Below, piece by piece: positions 27,823-38,974 of a stretch of 64,000 nucleotides of DNA. Both the position numbers and the translations under genes were made by a program. The notes beneath the pieces were generated by a model. The model made no database searches. It was not told where the DNA came from and was given only the letters and a program-made list of their open reading frames with translations. How positions within the stretch are numbered: position 1 is the stretch's first letter; each line of letters opens with the position of its first letter. This stretch comes from Temnopleurus reevesii (Eukaryota > Echinodermata > Echinoidea > Temnopleuroida > Temnopleuridae), in the NCBI GenBank assembly GCA_036244855.1, contig BQKZ01000031.1, forward strand, positions 169,767 through 233,766. The letters are read 5' to 3'.

Positions 27823-29121
27823 ATGCTTACACGGGCTGCAGAGAATGAGATAGGACAATACTATGAGGTTAATCTCTAAAAAGAATTTAGTGATAGGATA
27901 AGCTGCATTCAGTGGAAAACAGACTAGATTGTTCCATTTTATAGAGCATTCTTAATTTCTAGTCAATCATAGTTGAGCAGTAGCTTTCTCGTGCAGAAAT
28001 AGTTGATTACTTTTTGTGATTTATTTCTCGCAGAGTGTTGTAATAAAATAGAATTGAAATATATAGGTAGACTTTTGCTAGTGGTATAGTGAATGCTGTA
28101 GAGCAAGTATTCTTTAAAAAAAACTTTGGCATATCCTGCATCAACTGCAAAGATAATTTTTGTCTCTTTTGCACTTTTACAAGAATCTTTCACCTCTCAT
28201 TATTGAAAGACACAACTATTTTCCAAATGTTTGTGTGTTATTATCAGCACCAATTCTATTGGCAATGAATGTTTGTGATATTCCAAGATTACTGCAGAGG
28301 TACAAGGCTTTCTTTATGAATTATAGCTTGCATATATAGTGAAGGCATTGGAATGTAGTTTAAAGTAGCACTCGTGTGTTTCGCTGACCACAATTTTCTA
28401 TTAGTTACATTATGTGTAGTTTGTAGCAAGAGAATTGAGTTGAGGAACATGAAAAATGCTTTCGTCATTGATATTGCCTTTATCCTACACAATGAGGTAT
28501 GTAGACATTTGATGCCATACTATAGTATTGAAAGTTGTACTTTGAGCATTCACTAAATAGAGACGAGTTGTAGTGTTCTTTTAATGTGGTGAGGCACTAC
28601 AGACAGAATGATATTTGCACCTATATAAACTCTCTGAAAGATGACATACTGCATAACATATAGAACTCTATGAAGGGTTATTTATATAAACTGACTAGCT
28701 CTTGTCTCAATATTTTAGACTAGAGGCAAGATTACAGATCTACCAATTCTCCTTCCTTAATCTGTTTAAATGTTCAGATCTTTCACTCAGAATGACTGAT
28801 ATATAATTCACTGTCCTGTATTTTCATGTAATTGCATTCACAAAAGATGTGTATGGTTTATTCATATTGTAATGTTTGTATATGTGAACTGGAGTTGAAA
28901 CTGATATTCTTCATGCTACATATCTGTATGCCAACTTAACAGTGCTTCCAGCCATGTATTAGAGTGATAATGATCAAACTTGTGATTGCCATTGGTCATT
29001 TCTTCCCTCCTCTTCATCTGTTCTCTTTCCTCCAATTCTGTCTCTTCTATCCTCTCTTTATCTCTATATCCATCTTCTTTTCACTTTCCTTCCATTCCCT
29101 TTTCAACTACCGATCCCTCCC

Positions 29122-29146
29122 TCTTTCTCTCTCTCTCTCTCTCTTG
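29122..29146. repeat. TC dinucleotide microsatellite
   Basis: Run of ctctctct in a pyrimidine-rich part of the MYO5 downstream region. It generates two overlapping low-complexity ORFs that are not genes. Confidence 0.75.
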
Positions 29147-32019
29147 TTCTTCTCTGATTTCTAGGTGTTGTTTTACTGGTCTTTAGAATCCCGACATCTT
29201 TATCTTCTTCTCGCACTTGTTGTAGCACAATGCATTCCAAAACTTTGTACATATCTCCTTTCTTTTCATTGTTATCCTATTGTATTCTGTGAAAGATATA
29301 TAAAATTGTTTCACATCATATTTCTTTGTTGGAAATGTTTTATGATTATACATTGGGGAGTTGGTTTTAGTCTGTAAATTGGACACTTTATTTATGACTT
29401 TGAAATTAGCATATTGATTATTTTACAGTTGAAATAGACAATAAGACATTCCTCATCAGGAAATTTTTGATTTATGTAAACAAATTATGATAGTATTCGT
29501 TTGGGAAGTAGTATTTGTAAGTATTTGTTTCAGTTATATCCAGAGATATGTATGTAAAAAATATTATTTCACATAAGAGTATTTTTATAAGATGTGAGTG
29601 ATATCGGGATGATGTGAAGTTTATGTGGACACCAATATGCTTTCTTCCCAAAACAGCATAAAGCACATTTTCCTCCCATGTATGTTAATAGCAAAAGAAA
29701 AAAATAGACAACTGTATCGTGGCTGCAAAGGAAAATCAGTAAATATAGCACATAATTTTGAACATATATTCATTTGGGATAAGATTGAAAAAATATATAT
29801 TTCTTGGATTGCAAGAATGGATAATTATGGCACACTGTAGGTTATTTGCTCAAATGATAAATCAAATTCAAATTCTTGCATATATGCTCGATGTATAGAA
29901 ATAAAGTTATACAAAGTCATATATATGCACTCACGACCAATATTGTTAAAAAAAAAAACAATTATATTTGAAAATTGAGATTGCAAGAATTAACAGACTA
30001 ACTGAAGCTGAATTTGACTTATATATAGTTTGTATATCTGCAATTATAATGTCCATATATAAAATGGGTTAATATGGAATATAGAAAAACAGTACTCATG
30101 GTATTTTTTGATAACATGATCCCAAGTTTATTATGTTGTGTATTGACAATCAGAGTGTAATCAATAGATGTAAATTTGTATTCATAGAATTGTCTATCCA
30201 TATTTTCTGCAATCATGTAGCAAAATGTTTGCAAGAAGTTGGATTGAATTAAAGATATTACTGTTTACAAAATGTTTTAAACAGCACAAGTATTTCAACA
30301 TGCCCCTGCAATCTTGTGTTAAAGTATTCATTTGATAAAATTATGCACATTTCATAATATGGCAGAATAATGTTGATTCATGTAGCATGTGACAAAAACG
30401 TAGCAACCAAGCAGCAGATAACATTTACAGAAATGAACACCCCTGCTTTGAAGTTATGTGATCAGCATTTATAGCATGTACCTCAATTAATGATGCATAA
30501 AACCCTATGCTTCTGATATTCAAGTTCCAATCCATATAAAGCAAGGCAGTCTTTCATTATTAATCGAAAAGAAGCATGTATGACATAACTGGCAAATATT
30601 TCATTGCCTAATTTTGATTATACAATAAAATAAGAGATGCTAATATGTGTACATGTATGTCCATATGTTCCATACATGTAATGTACATGAAACAGCTCAT
30701 AAACCTACAAATTTACTCATCAAACTTTGTTCTTCTTATTTTTATTTCATGTATTTTTGCTTCTGATGTTTTGATTTTGTAGTTATATGATTACTTGTAT
30801 TAGAGAGGGTGGTACATTGTAGGATTTACTTTTCGTTTGAGCAATACAATATGATTTGAAATAGATACAAATGTATGTTTAATTTATTCATAGACTATCT
30901 AATGGATTGGTGTGTGAAGATTCAGTATAAATGAAATAATTTCAAATCTTGTTTTCAATCTACTTATTATATTTTGTGATCAATTATCTCATATCTTTCT
31001 TTTTTTATATAGCTTTCAATTAAATGATTATTGAAATAATTTGAAAATTCATAAGCCATATGAATTATCTTTGTGTATTGGTATATTACCAATTACACTC
31101 TATATTTCTCAGATATTCTTCTCACAATTTGGGGTTGAAGTCCGAGTTGTCTGGTGGACGCTTGATATTTTGATGTAGATATTATGACCTGAAGAAGAGA
31201 TTATGTATAGCAGCTTTAAGTGGTAAAGTATATGTGGTGTACATGTTCAAGAAAATTGTTTTTACAGTAAAAACAGACTCCATTAAATGCACCTAAATGT
31301 AGCAAAATTGCAAGCTTATTTTTCATTATTTCATGTGTTAAATCCTATTCTGTACACTTATGGCTCCATTATGTTTGACCAAAGAGTACAATACATGTAT
31401 ATCTGTGATGATTTTATAATACAATATTAATGCTTTACACCTGTCTCCTCCAACATGTGTATTACCATTAATATGACTTCCAAAAAAAAGTGTCTTCTGA
31501 ATCATAAAAATTAGTAGGTTAACGTCAGAGGATAATTAACTTTTTTTTCAATGAAATAGGTGGTTTCACAATGGCAATGTTTTGTTGCAATGCATTATCA
31601 GCATCTATAGAATTTGGTACTCTCAGCATAATATGTTACTAACATGCTACATGTAGTGTGGCTGGTCTGTCATACTTATATTCATTCAGGGCAAGTGGAA
31701 AAGCTGAAGTTAAGGATTTTGAAAAAACAGAAGGGTTTTTGACAAAGTAAACAACTTCCATTCGCAATACCTATATGAACACAAAATACATTTCCTTCTC
31801 CCTTATTCTGCTGAGAAATGTCAGACAGGTGTCGCACAACGAACGGGGAAGCTGCTTTCTTTTATGTTCATTGAATTATTGTCAAGGCTTGAATGAAGTT
31901 GTTTTCTTTGTCCAAAATCCTTTTTCTTTCTGCTCACAGTACTGGCAAGCTCCAAGAAGACTGTCACACCTGTATGATCATAATAATCATCAAGTGCAGT
32001 ATTTCTATTGCAATATATA

Positions 32020-32151
32020 CAGTGGAACTTTACAAGCTCTCATATAACAAACTCTTGTTATAATGAAATAATTTACCCTCATACAATGTTTCCGTATTGA
32101 GAGGAAATTTATCTGGTCGCAAAAAAAACTTGTTATAATGAGGCTCCACTG
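32020..32151. mobile_element. MITE-like element, TA-flanked (132 bp)
   Basis: CAGTGGAAC at the left is mirrored by CTCCACTG at the right, with TA on both sides. Internal gttataatga motifs resemble the element at 32712, so the two are related. Confidence 0.6.
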
Positions 32152-32711
32152 TACAAATTTTGCAAATTTCACTACAGGTACATGTAACTCTGCCCAAGTC
32201 GAATCTGTTGGGACCACACAAATCTTAGGAGAGGCAAATAGCACTGGTTTTTGTATTATTTGTTCAAAAAAAACTCACATCTTTCGACTTAGACAAGTTC
32301 AACTTTGGCAGAGTTGACTGTATTTACAAAAAAGTTAGGGATCACTCTTAAATGTGTATATAAATTTAAATCAAGATGTCATAAATCTGAACATAACCAA
32401 ATGCCACTGTTCTGAAAAGTCATCAAACATACACAAGTGATTTTAGCCATTGAATATTTCTCGTTCCAGTACACATCCTTAAAAGTGTAACCATTCTTAA
32501 ATGGCATAATTAAGAAATGATACCTATCTTTATTTAGTAGTGTTCATGTATTACACCAGCATTAGCCGAGCTATGAGGATTTAAAAGGATTTCTTTCTGA
32601 GGGTAGCAATTTTCACATAGGTTCAGAGCTGCAAAAAGTTTACAAGGAGTGTGCATTAATACGCTTTCATTGGTAGAGCAAGATTCTTGGAATCGTGAAA
32701 ATATTACTGTA

Positions 32712-32886
32712 CAGTCAAACCTCGTTATAAAGAGCACTGATATAATGAGCTCTCGTTATATCAAGATAATTTTCCTGGTACCATCTCTTTGTATTTTATT
32801 GTATTTTGGCCCTGATATAACAAGGTTTCAATATAAAGAGGTACTTACTCTGTGTCCAACAACCTTGTTATAATGAGGTTAGACTG
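32712..32886. mobile_element. MITE-like element (175 bp), same family as 32020
   Basis: CAGTCAAACCTCGTTATAA at the left is mirrored by TTATAATGAGGTTAGACTG at the right. TA precedes it; TT follows, probably a mutated TA. Ends of this type are seen in Tc1/pogo-like MITEs. Confidence 0.6.
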
Positions 32887-33635
32887 TTTCAGGAATTTCA
32901 CACATTTTCTGTACACTATTTACAGGTGTAAATTTTCTACTTTCCAATCATTCCTTTCTTCTCAATACCAGAACACTTTTCAATCACTTCATATGCCGAT
33001 TTATTCAAATAGATATTTCAACACACTCTCCTGAGAAACTTGAATTCACGCAAAACTGTTGTTGCGGTGTCTTGTACAGCGCAAAACATAAACATTCAAG
33101 CACAGATATTTTTTGCAACTTTTCAAGCAAACTTTATTTTCATTGCACACAACCTTTTTAAACACATACAAACAAACAAAGGTATTAAGTTATTTTTATA
33201 TAAATACTACATATTTAGATATCTATCTACATATCAAGTCCTATGTTCACTGCAAATTATAAAACATATGTTATCAATACTGCTTTACTTTGTGCTGGAA
33301 AGTCTGTGAGCTTGTGTGAGTTGTTCATTTCTAGTCAAATTGTTTTGTGCCTTAGGTCTTCCAGAGACAATATCTCTGATGAAGAATCAGTGAAATATGT
33401 ATGTGTAATAGTAAAAAAACAAAAAAACATTTATCAAGAAAATGGTCATCAAATATACAGGTGAACATTTACATGAACTAAAATCTGCAGGCGGAGTAAA
33501 TGCAAGTTTTCGAAAAATTTGTTTCATCTTCACTCCCATATATCAGTCTATTATTCAGGACAAGAATTATTTTACAACAAATTCAATCACTATAATTACT
33601 TTCCTAAATTAGCAACACTAAAATTCTGAATTCTN

Positions 33636-36070
33636 TGTACATGTACAGTACTTTTTAAACATACCTTCATTGGCAGAACCATAATTGTTCCTTATCCATG
33701 CAGATATATGTATCGGTTTTCAATCATATTTTTATCTTACTCATTAATTGTTGCCATAAATTGTGAATATTGTATTTTGAAGTGACCATTATTATGAATA
33801 AACCTCTTGAAATTCAACATATACCTGTATTTATTAATAGGTTGCCATCATCACATATTCACACACTGTACATGAAATGTTTGAGCTAATCTTCCCTTAC
33901 AGCCCTTGTGCCATACGTAAATACCACATTCCTCCGTCTTGTATAACTCCGTCTTCGCTCATCATGGATATTCAGAATATTAGCCTTTCCTTATTGGCTC
34001 TTTTGCCAACGGATCAGTAAGTACATTGAAGTCATGTGATCTTGGACGTACCATCAGCTAGTTCATATGGGAAAGGTAGTCTATGACCAAGACTCTGAAA
34101 CCTTTCTAGTAGCTCATCTAGTGTACCCCTCTTCCTTCTGCTCTGCCTGTGCTATCTTCTCTTAACAAATGTATAATCAAGCATGGTTAGAAATAACTCA
34201 ATATATCTATCGGTTGTAAACAAAACAAAAACTTTTAACACTGTCCAGAAAGGAAACTATGTGCATTTGATGATTGTAATGCATTATGGATCCGAGTATA
34301 ATCTGTGGTGAAAAATTAAATATGATTGATCTGATAATTGATTTTCATTTGGGAGAAAAATTGAAAATCAAGTTTGTACAGTTATATTATATGAACATTT
34401 TCATCCACTGAATCAAATGACAAAATGAATATATTTATAGCATAATATAAGATTATATAATAAATGATTATATATACGGCAGAGAAAGATATTTTGATTT
34501 TAAACCGTATTAAATAGATAAATAAATAAATGAATAATTTGGATGATTATTAATAGGTAATCATAATTTCACTCAAGATATCAATAAGAAATCAAAGATA
34601 TCTACATTTGCATGAAGGTCTTGAAAAAAATTCAACACAAAGAGAATCAAGCAACCGTTATATTTTTTTTTTCTGTTTTCTTATTTGGCAATCGGTGAAG
34701 GAAGATTATGAAATTATAGAATATGCATTGAAAAAAACATGCTTATGATCTATTGCTTCTTGGTCATTTTAACAGATTCTCTACTAATCTAACTTACTAA
34801 TATTGACAGATGAAATATTTCAATATTATCTTGTTCCTTTATTTTCAGAATATATATATATCCTGATCTGCACCAAATAGATATCATTATTGCACCTTAT
34901 GTATCTTCTCACGAGTAGAAATTTCAAGCTTTTATTTTGAGCTCTGTGTCACCAAACATTCTATTCTTTTTCATCTATGAGTATTCTCTCAAATCCTTCC
35001 TCCCTCTCACTATTCTCCAAAAATTATGGACGTCCAAGACAATGAATTTCAAGTACTTCTGTATTCAATGGTAATACTACATTGAAAATATCAATTTAAC
35101 CAGACTATTATGTTACTCTCCTTCAAGATATGATTATTGACATATAGATTTCTATATATATATGATTTTGTTTATGTTAATTATGTTTTAGATGTGTGGG
35201 TAAAAGGACATTAATGAATTTCATTGTAGATATTTGCACCTAATATTTTCGTTTGGAAATATTTTGATTATGTAAAGAATAATTAGATTTAACCAGAAAT
35301 TTGTTTTACTTTGAAACTCTTATAATATATTCATTCATGCACCTTAGAGTTCCATTCATGGGAAATATATTCATCAAATAACAGAGAGTTCATGTGTGAG
35401 TCCAATACTACAACTAATTACATTGCTCTTTTTAAGAGTTTAATAAGATATATAAATACAAATTGTTATATATTCTGTTGTAAGCTATTACAATCTACAG
35501 CTTTCATTTCATTTAATACGTTCATGTAATAATCTTCACAAGAGTGAATATTTTTTAGACAAAAAAAAAATCATGTCAAAACAAAGAGGACATGTCATTT
35601 TTTTTTAAATGTTAATGTTAACTTTTAAAAAAGCTTTGACATTATGCATAACTGCATTATATTACATTATTTAACTTTTTGAATAAATAGGTTCACAGTT
35701 ATTTGCAGTAGATGTAGAAACTAGAAGTAAATGCCTCATAAAGCAACAACAAATTGATGTAATTCTGAAGTATTTGTCACTGAATACATTTCTCAAAAAA
35801 TATCTTTATTACATGACAACCAACTTGAAAGCACAATATAGTTAATTGATATAATGATACACACATACACACACTCCATATGATCACCACAAACACAATA
35901 ATGCATCTCATTGGGCTTCACAAACTTGTTTCACATATTGTTATCAAAGCATTTTTCTCTTTCTGGGAATAGGAATTTCTTTCCGCATAATACTTCTGGT
36001 AATATTAAGGAAGTGGCATCTACTCGTCATTAATCTATTCTTACAACATTTCCCATTTTGTTGTTTACAG
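33636..36070 (+). other. Intronic sequence at the start of block C
   Basis: Between the N at 33635 and the first globular-tail exon. AT-rich, no supportable gene. In the corrected order it is the 3' part of the intron that begins at the GC donor at 47128. Confidence 0.6.
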
Positions 36071-36244
36071 TTGCCACAGCTAATAACATTACAGACACAC
36101 ACATGTCGGGGGTACCGTCAGAGTTCAGTGATACACCTGAGTCAAGTCATGCCAACGTGAGAGTAAAGGAACGAGAGGAGATGATGGGCATGCTTGAGTA
36201 TAATGCTGAGGAGGAACCTAAACTACTCAAGATTGTCATTATTG
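36071..36244 (+). CDS. MYO5: MYO5 exon: linker into the globular tail
   Basis: A polar stretch ([20 protein letters not shown]) leads to [20 protein letters not shown]. Acceptor tttacag, donor ATTG|gtaaac, phase 1 in and phase 1 out. Confidence 0.93.
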
Positions 36245-38763
36245 GTAAACACTCATAAATTTAGATCTTTTTGTATCATATTTCTTTTGTAAGCATTTGC
36301 TCTCTCTTGGTATTATATTAATATAGTCGGGCACAGAAGCTCTTCCTATTTGAGAAAGAAGGGGTAGAGCATTTAGATACCATAAGTATGGAAACATGAT
36401 ATTGAAGCATTATTTATAACTTAATTGTACATCTATTTCTGTTTCCTCTTCAGTGAAAATGAATTTTAGCCTTTGCTACAGATTCTTCATGTGGTCTCAA
36501 CCAATTCTGTAAGTGAGAGGATTTGAGAATGTATCAAAAAGGAAATTTGCAGACAAAGATCCATTGTCAAAAATTGTGTTCATTCCATTGTTTTATTTAA
36601 GCCTGAGATGTTTAAATATTTTTTATTAAATTGAACTGATAACACAATCAAGTTCATAAACTGAGATGATGTTCACAGAATAATGATAATAAACCCTTTC
36701 TCCCTTTGCTCCAATTTGTATACCAGACTTCATCCCTGAGGTAGCGGAGGGTCATCTACCAGGCTTACCAGCTTACATCATCTTCATGTGTATACGCCAT
36801 GCTGACTATGTAAATGACGATAGGAAGGTCAAATCCCTACTCACTGGGGTTATCAATGGCATCAAGAAGACTGTCAAGGTCAGTGTGAAAGTCATTTCAG
36901 TAGACAAGAAATAGGAATGTCAAGTTTCAAGGTCATTTCTGAACCTGGTACAGGCTCACAGAATTTGATATATAGGGTATTGTCTTTCTAAATTGAACTC
37001 AAAGATTTTCCCAATCTTCTTTTCAGTCTTTACTCAAGTCTGCATTTGACAATATCTATGCAAATTTTTCCAATATCAGAGGTTGTGCGTATTTTGGCTA
37101 AACCAGGATTATCAAATCTATATAATCATTGCCATATTCCTTTTGTTCCTTTGTTTTACAGAAACACTTTGAAGACTTTGAGTACGTGTCTTTCTGGTTG
37201 ACGAACACCACAAGGCTCCTTCATAATCTAAAACAGTACAGTGGAGAGGAGGTAAGATCATCTACTATAATGTTTATTTAATGAAGAACAAAACAACCAT
37301 AACAAAATCAACATATCTAAAATACAGTTTCTTTTCTTAAACATTTTAGTTGGTATACTCTGTGCATGTACATTTTAGAACATTTGATAGGCTTTTACTT
37401 GAGCATAGTTCATGAAATCTCATCTCTATTATTCTTTAACTGATTGAGTACAAGTAACACCAAATTGTCAAGATTTATTATAATATGTTATGTATCTATA
37501 ACTCTTTGTAATGAAAACCACTTAATGAGATTATTTTACTAATTTTGACAAATAATCCTTGGCACATCTGATGAGTAGGAAAGAAAAGCTATGAAGGTAA
37601 AGTAATCATGTTCCTTTGTGACAGAGGGCTTTTGTATCAAAGAAATTCTCATTTTTACAATAGCATTTTGGTGCATGCATGTGAAATGAATTGAAATCTA
37701 GTTGGTAGATTTGGGGTTATTTGCTATAAAATGAAAGAAGGTGATTGAGGTTAAATTTTTGAGGAAGTAATATGGTTAGGGAACCCCAAGAATTGAAAAT
37801 AATATCTAGTGATTTGCTTTAAACATTTCTATTTGAAAGGGTCTTGCTGTCTTTCCCCTTCCTTTTTTTCCTTTTCTTTCATTGTGCATTGTATTTTCCT
37901 CTCTGTCTCTTTGATAATGTTGAAATAATGGTATTGAAGAATAGATTATGTTTAAGGTGAATGAAACTGACACCAACTTTACTTTTCTCCCTTGCATTTT
38001 CTTGCTTTTTAAAAATCCCCAATATTGGAAATAAATGTCAACTTTTGTTATGCAGCCTCATGAAAATATAGTTTATAGATATCAAAGAGAGTTAATGTGT
38101 AATGACTTTCGGTTACAAACATTTTGCATTGATGGGAAAGTTATGGTGTTGTAAGGTTAGTTATGCTGAATGTCTGAGAAGAATATATGGGCCTATTATG
38201 TTCTTTTTACCTTTCTATTAATGCATTGACGTACAATCAAACCTGTCTTAGCAGCCACCTGTTTATATTGACCACCTATCTAAAGTGCCAACTAAATTTA
38301 TTACTTCCGGATCAAAAGGTGTTTTATAGAATTTGTCTATAGAGGTCACTTGTCTACAATGGCTAGTTTTCTGTCTCCCTTGGATGGCCACTAGACAGAA
38401 TTGACTGTATTGAGTTATTTTGAATTATGAATATTGATTTTTGAAGATGTTGGCACTTTTGAAACATTTACAAAGGCTAGACTTTTTTTTTTTTATTCAT
38501 GTCATTTGTCATCCTTTAACAGAATGCTTTAGCCCCCATAGTAATTTTGTACTTTTCTAACATCCAACAGCAATGTGGGTGTCTATGTCCCCTGAAAATG
38601 AGGAGAAATCCTAATATTGCATCAATGTTCTCCTCTGTACTCTTGTATGCAGAGTTTCTCATCAAAGAACACGGAGCGACAGAACGAGCACTGTTTGAGA
38701 AACTTTGACCTGTCAGAGTACCGTCACGTGATGAATGATCTAGGGATCCATATCTATCAGATG
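36071..38763 (+). CDS. MYO5: Myosin V heavy chain, N-terminal half of the globular tail (4 exons, last one cut)
   Basis: Four exons encode about 175 codons of the first half of the globular tail. [20 protein letters not shown] marks the domain start. [40 protein letters not shown] and [20 protein letters not shown] follow in the family's order. The first exon enters in phase 1, which is the phase left by the exon ending at 47127. The last exon runs straight into the N at 38764 after IYQM, with no donor site, so it is truncated by the assembly. The next ~75-80 residues known from the family are not in the window. The block ought to precede 25946-27291 and follow 38798-47127. Confidence 0.93.
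36727..36878 (+). CDS. MYO5: MYO5 exon: globular tail, subdomain 1
   Basis: Encodes [20 protein letters not shown] and [16 protein letters not shown], a highly conserved stretch. Phase 1 in, phase 0 out at AAG|gtcagt. Confidence 0.95.
37162..37251 (+). CDS. MYO5: MYO5 exon: globular tail
   Basis: Encodes [20 protein letters not shown] through [10 protein letters not shown]. Thirty codons, phase 0 at both ends. Confidence 0.95.
38234..38407. mobile_element. MITE-like element, TA-flanked (174 bp)
   Basis: Left end CAATCAAACCTGTCT, right end AGACAGAATTGACTG, flanked by TA on both sides. It lies in the MYO5 intron between the exons at 37162 and 38653. Internal ggccac/gtctat motifs recur in the copy near 39741. 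Confidence 0.6.
38653..38763 (+). CDS. MYO5: MYO5 exon: globular tail, cut by an N
   Basis: Encodes [20 protein letters not shown] and [17 protein letters not shown], then meets the N at 38764. The bases after the N are the 3' end of an unrelated intron, so the exon is incomplete. Confidence 0.93.
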
Positions 38764-38797
38764 NTCCTGACCAAATGTCATTCCATCATTGTTACAG

Positions 38798-38974
38798 GAG
38801 CAGGGAGAAGAAAAGGCTAGCATGGATATCAGTGTGTTCATCAAGCTGCAGCAGAGATGTAGAGATCTAGAGAAGGAAAAGAGTAAACTAGAAGTTCAGC
38901 TCGAGAAAAGGGAAGTTGATGGACGTAAAAGGGCTAACACTATTGAGAATGAACTTGATCATCTTCATCTTGCA
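38798..38974 (+). CDS. MYO5: MYO5 exon: medial coiled coil
   Basis: Encodes MDISVFIKLQQRCRDLEKEK and KRANTIENELDHLHLA. Acceptor gttacag lies 33 bases after the N. Phase 0 at both ends, fitting the exon that ends at 25531. Confidence 0.94.

Larger units (their letters stand above)
27292..33634 (+). other. MYO5: MYO5 3' UTR and downstream sequence to the end of block B
   Basis: No coding sequence follows the stop at 27291. The extent of the 3' UTR cannot be read from sequence alone, since several AATAAA hexamers occur. Two short TA-flanked elements lie near 32.0 and 32.7 kb. In the corrected order this is the intergenic side facing KIFBP. Confidence 0.6.

Noticed and set aside
28964..29186. 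Two Ser/Leu/Phe-rich ORFs
   Set aside because: Both are frames of a pyrimidine-rich microsatellite in the MYO5 downstream region.
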